Position numbers and translations under genes: made by a program. This document shows positions 1 to 5,270 of a stretch of DNA of 10,675 nt, one piece after another (positions within the stretch are counted from its first letter, which is position 1; each line of letters starts with the position of its first letter). Source of the stretch: Rhodospirillales bacterium (lineage in GTDB: Bacteria > Pseudomonadota > Alphaproteobacteria > QKFK01 > SZUA-500); assembly GCA_003252195.1 (NCBI GenBank), contig QKFK01000107.1:1-10675 (forward strand). The letters are read 5' to 3'. The notes under the pieces were generated by a model. That model was not told the DNA's origin and made no database searches. It was given only the letters and a program-made list of their open reading frames with translations.

Positions 1-377
1 TCGTAAAACTGCAAAACAAAATTATCACCAGCTACTTCTGACTGAGCAAGCAAGGCCGCATTTTTAAGGCTCTCTCCTAATTTTTTAGAAGAGCCAGATA
101 ATGGTAAAAGCACGCCTATTCTTACAATATCATCATCGCTTGAGAAAAAACCGCCTCCGAATCCTAACACTTCTTGATAAGAGCGTCTTGAAATATCTTC
201 CATATCTTCAGAAGGCAAAATATCTGACAATTCTCCGTCATAGTTTTTACCATATTGTTTTTCAACCATTCCTCCACGTCCATAAACCCTTATTTTACGG
301 GGGCTAGAACAAGAAGCGATTAACAACACTACTAAAAACAAACTACAAAATTTTGCCCAAATATTTATTGTTTTCAT
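1..377 (-). CDS. Penicillin-binding protein activator, LpoA/LppC-like lipoprotein (N-terminal part; gene runs off the window)
   Basis: Only the first 125 codons are present. The protein begins with a lipoprotein signal: a basic N-terminus, a hydrophobic stretch, and the lipobox I-A-S-C with the likely lipidated Cys at residue 23. A linker rich in acidic residues follows. From about residue 84 the sequence IVRIGVLLPLSG, then KKLGESLKNAALLA, matches the opening of a periplasmic-binding-protein type I fold as found in LppC/LpoA and in branched-chain amino-acid receptors. LpoA-type proteins sit in the outer membrane and stimulate class A penicillin-binding proteins. An in-frame TAG lies directly before the ATG at 377, so the start is firm; AAAGG about 10 nt upstream is a modest ribosome site. 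Divergence from rsmI, as for lpoA in E. coli, supports the PBP-activator reading over an amino-acid receptor. It lacks room to show the E. coli TPR-like N-terminal domain, so it is the short LppC-type form at best. Confidence 0.82.
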   Translation of the reverse strand, partial: MKTINIWAKFCSLFLVVLLIASCSSPRKIRVYGRGGMVEKQYGKNYDGELSDILPSEDMEDISRRSYQEVLGFGGGFFSSDDDIVRIGVLLPLSGSSKKLGESLKNAALLAQSEVAGDNFVLQFY

Positions 378-390
378 CTAAACACTGCCT

Positions 391-420
391 TTAACGATTT
401 TTAGTATAATTGGCTATTAT
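391..420 (+). promoter_or_regulatory. Candidate promoter for rsmI-yraN-BON gene cluster
   Basis: TTAACG (391-396, four of six matches to the -35 consensus) is followed after 18 nt by TATTAT (415-420). A perfect TATAAT at 405-410 is an alternative -10 but has no good -35 in front of it. Either way the start sites overlap those of the divergent gene, and the rsmI leader would be about 60-70 nt. Confidence 0.4.
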
Positions 421-423
421 ACT
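403..423. repeat. Perfect palindrome (8-bp arms, 5-nt centre) in a divergent promoter region
   Basis: AGTATAAT (403-410) and ATTATACT (416-423) are exact reverse complements separated by TGGCT. The two arms put TATAAT on both strands, so the dyad both spaces two opposed -10 boxes and could serve as an operator. Confidence 0.7.
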
Positions 424-444
424 TGCCTTAAATTCATTTGTAAG
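416..444 (-). promoter_or_regulatory. Candidate sigma70-type promoter for the PBP-activator lipoprotein gene
   Basis: On the minus strand a perfect TATAAT (421 to 416) stands 17 nt downstream of CTTACA (444 to 439), which matches TTGACA at four of six positions. Transcription would begin near 409, giving a leader of about 30 nt. The -10 box lies in the right arm of a palindrome shared with the divergent promoter. Confidence 0.5.
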
Positions 445-486
445 ACAGACTACAATAAAAAGTAACAGAAATAAACGAGAAACATT

Positions 487-1323
487 ATGAAAGCTGGTCT
501 TTACTTAGTAGCAACTCCTATTGGAAATATGGGAGACATTACATTAAGAGCTTTAGAAACTCTAAAAGAGGTTGATTTGATTGCCTGTGAAGATACTCGC
601 AACAGCGGAATGTTTTTATCTAAGCTTCAAATAAAAAAGCCTTTATACGCGCTTCACGATCATAATGAAGAGCAAAAAGCCGACGACATAATCTCTAAAA
701 TTAAATCTGGAATGAGCATCGCGCTTATCTCGGATGCAGGTTGCCCTCTTATCTCTGACCCAGGGTATAAATTGGTAAAAAAATGCCAAGAAGAAAGTGT
801 TTACGTTTCATCTATTCCTGGAGCTAGCGCAGTTATTACGGCTTTGCAACTATCTGGCATTGCTTCAAATCGCTTTAGTTTCCTTGGGTTTGCGCCCAAC
901 AAACAAAAAGCAAGACTAGATTTTTATAAAGAAGCAACCACGTTTAACTCAACTTTAATTGTTTATGAGACAGCTAACAGATTAATAGCGTCATTAAAAG
1001 ACATGTTTGAAATAATTGGCGATAGAGAAGTTGCCGTGACCAGAGAACTAACTAAATTGTACGAAGAAGCCAAACGAAATAAATTATCAGAGTTAATTTC
1101 TTTTTATGAAGAAAACGGTGCGCCAAAGGGCGAAATAGTTTTAGTCATCTCTCCTCCCGATCAAAAAGAGACCTCCATTACAGAAGAAGACTTACAAGAC
1201 GAAATTAAAAACCTTCTTAAAAGCATGAGCGTAAAAGATGTTTCTAAATCATTGTCAGAAAAAACTGGCATAAATAAGAATGAAATATATCGAATCGCAT
1301 TAGAAATAAAAAATGGCAATTAA
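487..1323 (+). CDS. rsmI: 16S rRNA (cytidine(1402)-2'-O)-methyltransferase RsmI
   Basis: RsmI transfers a methyl group from SAM to the 2'-OH of C1402 in the decoding centre of 16S rRNA, working with RsmH, which methylates N4 of the same base. The 278 residues are the usual length. All tetrapyrrole-methylase-fold landmarks are present in order: ATPIGNMGD (9-17), ACEDTR (33-38), the glycine-rich SDAGCPLISDPG (82-93), IPGASA (110-115), FLGF (132-135), TRELTKLYEE (185-194) and GEIVLV (215-220). A C-terminal helical segment (about 232-275, NKNEIYRIAL) is also typical. No strong Shine-Dalgarno is visible before the ATG (only GAGAA). The last 11 bp overlap yraN, which suggests translational coupling. 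Divergence from the LpoA-like gene reproduces the arrangement known from E. coli. Confidence 0.97.
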   Translation: MKAGLYLVATPIGNMGDITLRALETLKEVDLIACEDTRNSGMFLSKLQIKKPLYALHDHNEEQKADDIISKIKSGMSIALISDAGCPLISDPGYKLVKKCQEESVYVSSIPGASAVITALQLSGIASNRFSFLGFAPNKQKARLDFYKEATTFNSTLIVYETANRLIASLKDMFEIIGDREVAVTRELTKLYEEAKRNKLSELISFYEENGAPKGEIVLVISPPDQKETSITEEDLQDEIKNLLKSMSVKDVSKSLSEKTGINKNEIYRIALEIKNGN

Positions 1324-1687
1324 ATTATCATCATCTTTAAGTGGCAAATGCGGTGAATTAATCGCCATCGCAAAACTAACTTTAAATGGTTATAAAATAA
1401 TATCTCATAACTACATAACAGGTAAGAAAACTGGGGCTGGCGAAATTGATATAATAGCCCAAAAAGGTAATTTGCTTGCTTTTGTAGAAGTTAAAAAGCG
1501 TTCAACAATTGAAGCTGCTTCTTATGCTATTTCACCCAAACAACAAGCTCGTATAGCAAGAGGGGCCGAAGCTTTTTTAAAAAACAACCCACAATACAAT
1601 GATTTTGACATTCGTTTTGATGCCGTTTTAATATCTAAGAACTTACAATCTGAGCATATTGCAGATGCATGGAGACCAGAGAGTTAG
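1313..1687 (+). CDS. yraN: YraN family protein (UPF0102), predicted nuclease-fold protein
   Basis: A 124-residue protein of the UPF0102/YraN family, whose fold is restriction-endonuclease-like and whose biological role is not settled. Visible family marks are GELIAIAKLTLNGYKII (14-30), the acidic GAGEIDIIA (41-49), FVEVKKR with the E59-x-K61 pair, and AISPKQQARI (72-81). Together, E44/D46 and E59-x-K61 form the PD-(D/E)xK-like core expected for metal-dependent nucleases; activity itself is inferred. The ATG lies inside the 3' end of rsmI (11-bp overlap, different frame), so it is almost certainly co-transcribed and probably coupled. The usual GxxGE motif sits close to the start codon as in relatives, which supports this start. 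The next gene begins 3 bp after its TAG. Confidence 0.93.
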   Translation: MAIKLSSSLSGKCGELIAIAKLTLNGYKIISHNYITGKKTGAGEIDIIAQKGNLLAFVEVKKRSTIEAASYAISPKQQARIARGAEAFLKNNPQYNDFDIRFDAVLISKNLQSEHIADAWRPES

Positions 1688-1690
1688 AGC

Positions 1691-2272
1691 ATGAAGAAAA
1701 TTATATTCGTTGCTATTATCTGCCTATTTACAAACGCTTGTGCTGTAGCAACGACCGTTGTCGATGTTGGCAATGCGGTTTCAACCACGTTTAGTAGTTC
1801 TCGCTCGTTCAAAGAACAAATGCTTGACCATAAGATTAAAGCTCAGATTATTGATGAATTTGTTGAACAAGATGCAGATTTTATCAGCAATTTATCTGTA
1901 ACCGTATATAACCGTAAAGTTCTTTTAACAGGATTATTGCCAAGCATTGATAAAGTTGCAGATGCGGTTAAAAGTGCGTGGAGCGCCCCTGAGGTTGAGC
2001 AGGTTATAAATAATATAATTATTGATATCGACCCAAGCCTAAATGATGCGAGCAAAGATGCTTATCTAAGAAACAGGGTTGCACGCAAATTATTATTTAC
2101 CTCACAAATATCTTCATCAAACTATAAATTCAAAGTAGTAAACAGAGTGCTATATATCATTGGTGAATATCAAAATGAGCAAGAAAAAGCCATTTTAGAC
2201 TATAGCTTGAAACAAGTTGATGGAATTAAAAAAATAGTTAGCTATATAACACTTGCGCAACAACATAATTAG
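1691..2272 (+). CDS. Double-BON-domain envelope protein, DolP/YraP-like
   Basis: A 193-residue secreted protein with two BON domains. The N-terminus (MKKIIFVAIICLF, then a Cys at 17) looks like a lipoprotein signal, but the residues before Cys17 (T-N-A) are off the lipobox consensus, so lipidation is likely rather than proven. BON1 spans about 44-110, with the core VTVYNRKVLLTG (70-81). BON2 spans about 124-188, with VVNRVLYIIGEY (149-160) and a VDGIKKIVSYI ending. Size, signal and two-domain layout equal E. coli DolP (191 residues), an outer-membrane lipoprotein that binds anionic phospholipid and supports envelope integrity. Position directly after yraN strengthens the match. AGAG a few bases before the ATG is a weak ribosome site, so translation may depend on coupling to yraN, 3 bp upstream. 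Orthology with DolP is inferred from architecture and synteny. Confidence 0.85.
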   Translation: MKKIIFVAIICLFTNACAVATTVVDVGNAVSTTFSSSRSFKEQMLDHKIKAQIIDEFVEQDADFISNLSVTVYNRKVLLTGLLPSIDKVADAVKSAWSAPEVEQVINNIIIDIDPSLNDASKDAYLRNRVARKLLFTSQISSSNYKFKVVNRVLYIIGEYQNEQEKAILDYSLKQVDGIKKIVSYITLAQQHN

Positions 2273-2301
2273 CCGCGCGAACAAGCCCACTTGCTTTATA
2301 A

Positions 2302-2329
2302 TTGACAAATACGAAATAACTAATATCCT
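2302..2329 (+). promoter_or_regulatory. Candidate promoter for the small lipoprotein and comM
   Basis: A perfect TTGACA (2302-2307) is followed after 16 nt by TATCCT (2324-2329), four of six matches. Start would be near 2336 with a leader of about 28 nt. A separate perfect TATAAT at 2297-2302 has no -35 at the proper distance. Confidence 0.5.
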
Positions 2330-2363
2330 CATTACATCAATATAAATATTAAGATGGTTTATC

Positions 2364-2660
2364 ATGAAGTTTTTTGCAAAAGTTGTTCTTATATCTACCC
2401 TTGTATTTTTGTCTGCATGCTCAGTTAGATCTTATGAAAATGACGCATATATTAACCTGCAACATTTAGGAAGCAGAGACGTTGTTACCTGCACCAATCA
2501 TTGGTACAAAAGCTCTATAAAATGCGCCGCTGAATATGAAGAAGATGGCTATATAAGACTATCTGATAAAAACCGTCGCTCTGCTAATTATGATTATGTA
2601 AAAGAGGGGCATTATCCAGAGCGCAAATGGCGCGAAGGGGACACTGCTCCCAGATGGTAA
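2364..2660 (+). CDS. Small predicted lipoprotein of unknown function
   Basis: I do not recognise the family. The 98 residues start with a clean lipoprotein signal: MKFFAK, a hydrophobic core, and the lipobox L-S-A-C with Cys at 19. The mature part is about 80 residues, strongly polar, rich in Tyr, Arg, Asp and Glu, with two further Cys (43 and 54) that could form a disulfide across a short loop. The tail alternates charged and aromatic residues (HYPERKWREGDTAPRW). Mature length and the absence of further hydrophobic segments suggest a small periplasm-facing lipoprotein. It has its own consensus-like promoter and lies 3 bp upstream of comM, which has no evident ribosome site, so the two are probably one transcript. 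The ATG is preceded only by a weak AAG-type site. The lipobox makes the gene real; function is unknown. Confidence 0.75.
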   Translation: MKFFAKVVLISTLVFLSACSVRSYENDAYINLQHLGSRDVVTCTNHWYKSSIKCAAEYEEDGYIRLSDKNRRSANYDYVKEGHYPERKWREGDTAPRW

Positions 2661-2663
2661 AAA

Positions 2664-4181
2664 ATGGGAACAAGAATAAACAGCATCGCCTTTCAAGGAA
2701 TTGATGTTTTAGACATAGATTTACAAGTACAAATATCTTCTGGCTTGCCTTCCTTTACAATCGTAGGGTTGCCTGACAAAGCTGTAGCCGAGAGCCGTGA
2801 GCGAGTAAGAGCTGCGCTTCACTCTATTGGCATATCATTACCTCCTAAACGCATTACCATAAACCTTGCTCCTGCTGATTTATTAAAAGAAGGTTCTCAT
2901 TTTGATTTAAGCGTTGCTTGTGGGATTTTATCTGCGATGGAAATCCTCCCTCAAGAAGAGCTTAGTAATTACATAATAATGGGCGAGCTAGGCTTAGACG
3001 GACGAATTATCCCCGTTGCAGGAGTATTGCCCGCATCAATCCACGCCAACTCTTGCGATAAAGGTCTTATCTGCCCTGCTCAACAAGGTGGCGAAGCTGC
3101 TTGGTCTGGGCTAGATGATATATTAGCCCCAAACGACATTGTTTCGCTTATAAATCATTTTAAGGGCACGCAAATTCTACCAAAGCCAACCGCAGAACAA
3201 AGCATATCAGACAAACAATTTTTAGATATGTATGACATTAAAGGACAAGAAAGCGCAAAAAGAGCCGTTGAAATTGCCGCATGTGGTAGCCACAATCTTT
3301 TAATGGTTGGCCCTCCTGGCGCAGGCAAATCAATGTTGGCCGCTAGGGTAAGTGGCATACTACCACCGCTATCTCCTAAAGAAGCTCTTGAAACTAGCAT
3401 GATACATTCTATTTCAGGAATGCTAAAAGATGGCAAAATAATAAGCGACCGTCCATTTAGAGACCCTCACCATTCAGCATCAACTCCATCTTTAATCGGA
3501 GGAGGCAGAAGAGCCATTCCAGGAGAGATATCTCTCGCGCATAATGGAGTTCTTTTTCTTGATGAGCTACCAGAATTTTCTCGCTCAGCATTAGAATCTT
3601 TGAGACAACCAATTGAGAATGGCTTTGTAACCGTGTCTAGAGTTAATAACCATGTTACATATCCTGCTAAATTTCAGCTTATATGCGCGATGAACCCTTG
3701 CAAATGTGGTAATCTTGGAAGCCACGATCAAGAATGCTCTAGAGCACCCAAATGTGCCTTAGAATATCAGAGTAAAATATCTGGACCTTTGCTTGATAGA
3801 ATAGACATGCATATCGAAGTATCTGCGGTCAACCCATGGGATTTAGCCAAAGTATCAAACGGTGAAAAAAGCTCAAGCATAAGAGAAAGAGTTGCCTCTG
3901 CCAGAGCCTTCCAAGCTAAGCGCTATGCTCATTTAGAAGATAAAAAAATCCGCACAAACTCTGATCTTCGCGGAGAATTTATAGACACTTATGCCACACC
4001 AGATAATGAGGGCAAAAATCTATTATTAAATGCGGCAGAAAAATTAAAATTATCGGCCAGAGCCTACCACCGAACCCTAAAAGTTGCCCGCACAATTGCA
4101 GATATTGAAGAATCTGAAAGTATAACCAGATCTCACATTGCAGAAGCATTAAGCTTCCGTAGGATTAATTATAATAAATAA
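2664..4181 (+). CDS. comM: YifB/ComM family Mg-chelatase-like AAA+ ATPase
   Basis: This is a full-length (505-residue) member of the YifB/ComM family. ComM is a hexameric helicase that promotes branch migration when single-stranded DNA is integrated during natural transformation; the family is also widespread in species not known to be competent. The N-terminal ChlI-like domain shows GLPSFTIVGLPDKAVAESRE (27-46) and INLAPADLLKEGSHFDL (66-82). The ATPase domain has the Walker A GPPGAGKS (216-223), FRDPHHSAS (265-273), the Walker B VLFLDE (296-301) and an LDRID arginine motif (377-381). Cysteines at 346, 348, 358 and 364 (MNPCKCG to APKC) form the putative metal-binding cluster usual in the family. 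The C-terminal lid runs from about 405 to 500, with LSARAYHR. The ATG is 3 bp after the lipoprotein stop without a clear Shine-Dalgarno, suggesting coupled translation. No terminator is evident behind it. Confidence 0.96.
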   Translation: MGTRINSIAFQGIDVLDIDLQVQISSGLPSFTIVGLPDKAVAESRERVRAALHSIGISLPPKRITINLAPADLLKEGSHFDLSVACGILSAMEILPQEELSNYIIMGELGLDGRIIPVAGVLPASIHANSCDKGLICPAQQGGEAAWSGLDDILAPNDIVSLINHFKGTQILPKPTAEQSISDKQFLDMYDIKGQESAKRAVEIAACGSHNLLMVGPPGAGKSMLAARVSGILPPLSPKEALETSMIHSISGMLKDGKIISDRPFRDPHHSASTPSLIGGGRRAIPGEISLAHNGVLFLDELPEFSRSALESLRQPIENGFVTVSRVNNHVTYPAKFQLICAMNPCKCGNLGSHDQECSRAPKCALEYQSKISGPLLDRIDMHIEVSAVNPWDLAKVSNGEKSSSIRERVASARAFQAKRYAHLEDKKIRTNSDLRGEFIDTYATPDNEGKNLLLNAAEKLKLSARAYHRTLKVARTIADIEESESITRSHIAEALSFRRINYNK

Positions 4182-4220
4182 ATTAATCTTTTGAGAGCAA
4201 AATAAACCCATCACAATATC

Positions 4221-4298
4221 GCATAAGTATTTGTTATATATCAATAATATTACAATATTATAAAAACATACCAGCGCCATTCGCGTTAACCTTTTGGG
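4221..4298 (+). repeat. Intergenic direct repeat, copy 1
   Basis: Five words occur here in the same order as in a second copy downstream: GCATAAGTA (4221-4229), GTTATATAT (4233-4241), AAAAACA (4262-4268), CATTCG (4278-4283) and AACCTTTTGG (4289-4298). The first two words sit 3 nt apart here and 5 nt apart in copy 2. Confidence 0.6.
4244..4261. repeat. AT-only perfect palindrome, 8-bp arms
   Basis: ATAATATT (4244-4251) and AATATTAT (4254-4261) are reverse complements with a 2-nt centre. It contains no G or C in the arms, has no following T-run and is unlikely to terminate transcription; in such AT-rich DNA it may be chance or a protein-binding dyad. Confidence 0.5.
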
Positions 4299-4329
4299 CT
4301 TTTTATATGTAGATATTTTAAAAGGTTAA
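4286..4329. repeat. Inverted repeat, perfect 10-bp arms
   Basis: TTAACCTTTT (4286-4295) and AAAAGGTTAA (4320-4329) are exact reverse complements with a 24-nt loop. The right arm can also pair with AACCTTTT at 4440-4447 in the second direct repeat, so two mutually exclusive structures are possible. Confidence 0.55.
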
Positions 4330-4348
4330 TAATAGGTAAATTAACGTT

Positions 4349-4449
4349 GCATAAGTAGGATGGTTATATATTAAAAATTGCAAAAACAGCCTTTTTTTAC
4401 TACATTCGTAGTATTATTATAAAAAGCCATATATTTAAAAACCTTTTGG
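4349..4449 (+). repeat. Intergenic direct repeat, copy 2
   Basis: The same five words recur: GCATAAGTA (4349-4357), GTTATATAT (4363-4371), AAAAACA (4382-4388), CATTCG (4403-4408) and AACCTTTTGG (4440-4449). The spacing between CATTCG and the last word is about 26 nt longer than in copy 1, consistent with an insertion or deletion. The last word runs directly into a TGGTATAAA extended -10-like element. Confidence 0.6.
4398..4413. repeat. Small hairpin, 6-bp stem and ATTC tetraloop
   Basis: TACTAC (4398-4403) and GTAGTA (4408-4413) flank ATTC. A run of seven T lies before, not after, the stem, so on the plus strand it is not a standard intrinsic terminator for comM. Confidence 0.45.
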
Positions 4450-4490
4450 TATAAATTTGCACTTGAGATATTCTATTTAAATAAGATAAA
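4447..4490 (+). promoter_or_regulatory. Candidate promoter(s) for the methyltransferase-ubiA pair
   Basis: Two possibilities overlap. One is an extended -10, TGG followed by TATAAA (4447-4455), which needs no strong -35. The other is TTGAGA (4463-4468, five of six matches) followed after 16 nt by GATAAA (4485-4490, four of six). The leader would be about 53 or 18 nt respectively. Confidence 0.4.
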
Positions 4491-4502
4491 AATTAAAATA
4501 AT

Positions 4503-4517
4503 GGGGATTGTGATTTG
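4503..4517 (+). promoter_or_regulatory. Ribosome binding site selecting a TTG start
   Basis: GGGGA (4503-4507) stands 7 nt before TTG at 4515. Upstream in frame there is no ATG, GTG or TTG before a TAA at 4494, and the ATG at 4501 and GTG at 4510 lie in a frame that closes at once. The site therefore decides for TTG. Confidence 0.65.
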
Positions 4518-5270
4518 TATTTAAGCAAGAGGCAAATATCTGATTTTTATAAATCTTTTCTAGGAAAGATGAATTCACAGAATTTGTCAAAGCTGATTGT
4601 TTCTCAGTGCAAAAACCTTAAAAAGGGCTCTAGCCTTTTAGGAATTGGCTTTGCGTCTCCATACCTTAATGAGCTTCAGCAAAAATGTTATCTTAATTGT
4701 ATTTGCGCATTTTCACCTCCTGGTAAAGACACTCCTATATGGCCGAACAAAAGTGCTAGCAAAACAATTATTATCAACTCACTACACTTACCCTTCCATG
4801 ACAATGCATTTGCGGGGCTCTTAGTAATACACGGGCTTGAATATAGCAGCGACCCTAAAATGTTTATGAAAGAATTATGGAGAATCTGCGAAGATGATGG
4901 AATTCTAACCTTAGTTCTACCTAATCGTAGGGGTATCTGGTCTTTTTTTGATAACACACCGTTTGGGCAGGGCAGACCTTATAGTCCATCACAAATTGAG
5001 AAACTCTTGGGCAAAGCAAATTTTGTAATTGAAGAAATCACCCCCTGTCTATTTACACCACCCATAAACTCTAAAAGCTTATACAAATTCAGCCATATAA
5101 TTGAATCAATTGGCAAAAAGCTATTATCTCATTTTGGTGGAGTTATGGTAATTAAAGCCAGAAAAAAAATATATTCACCTTGCTTATCTGGCAATGCAGA
5201 AGTAAGCCGAGATTTTAAATATGCCACATTCTCAAAAGACGCCACTATCTTAAAGTCGGATAAGAAATGA
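4515..5270 (+). CDS. Class I SAM-dependent methyltransferase-like protein
   Basis: A 251-residue protein resembling the methyltransferase-11 type. The N-terminus (ISDFYKSFLGK, 8-18) and LLGIGFASPYL (41-51) match a family that I know from alphaproteobacteria with a S/DFY...LG start and an LGxGFATPYL motif; substrate unknown. SAM-fold elements follow: SLHLPFHDNAFAGLLVIHGLEY (89-110), where the post-II acidic/hydrophobic pattern sits, DPKMFMKELWRICEDDGILTLVLPN (113-137) and GRPYSPSQIEKLL (153-165). Motif I is weak: the glycine pattern GIGFAS lacks the usual acidic residue just after it, so SAM binding may be reduced or lost. The TTG start is supported by the GGGGA site and by the family-like N-terminus it adds compared with the internal ATG at 4570. 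The stop overlaps the ubiA start (ATGA), indicating coupling. A link to ubiquinone methylation is tempting but unsupported. Confidence 0.78.
   Translation: MYLSKRQISDFYKSFLGKMNSQNLSKLIVSQCKNLKKGSSLLGIGFASPYLNELQQKCYLNCICAFSPPGKDTPIWPNKSASKTIIINSLHLPFHDNAFAGLLVIHGLEYSSDPKMFMKELWRICEDDGILTLVLPNRRGIWSFFDNTPFGQGRPYSPSQIEKLLGKANFVIEEITPCLFTPPINSKSLYKFSHIIESIGKKLLSHFGGVMVIKARKKIYSPCLSGNAEVSRDFKYATFSKDATILKSDKK

Larger units (their letters stand above)
4182..4514. other. Gene-free 333-bp AT-rich region with repeats and dyads
   Basis: No open frame of useful length, no tRNA, and no GC-rich hairpin followed by a T-run was seen. What it does hold is two diverged copies of a direct repeat (4221-4298 and 4349-4449), an AT-only palindrome, a 10-bp inverted repeat, a small hairpin, and promoter-like elements for the downstream methyltransferase. 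It could encode a small structured RNA or a long regulatory leader, but nothing in the sequence decides this. Confidence 0.6.

Noticed and set aside
101..307. 68-residue open frame on the plus strand
   Set aside because: It is antisense to the PBP-activator lipoprotein, whose lipobox and binding-protein motif are clear; the frame shows no protein-like pattern.
1313..1323. Frameshift between rsmI and yraN
   Set aside because: Both proteins are full length with their own complete motifs; the 11-bp overlap is ordinary operon packing.
2282..2297. Terminator after the BON gene (CAAG-CCCA-CTTG)
   Set aside because: The stem is only 4 bp and no T-run follows; it lies just ahead of a stronger promoter signal and is probably chance.
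4391..4430. Intrinsic terminator for comM
   Set aside because: The 6-bp hairpin has its T-run on the 5' side and is followed by TTATTAT rather than a run of T, and its stem is mostly A/T.
4182..4514. A tRNA or a short protein gene in the large gap
   Set aside because: No cloverleaf with a T-loop consensus was found on either strand, and stops are frequent in all frames.
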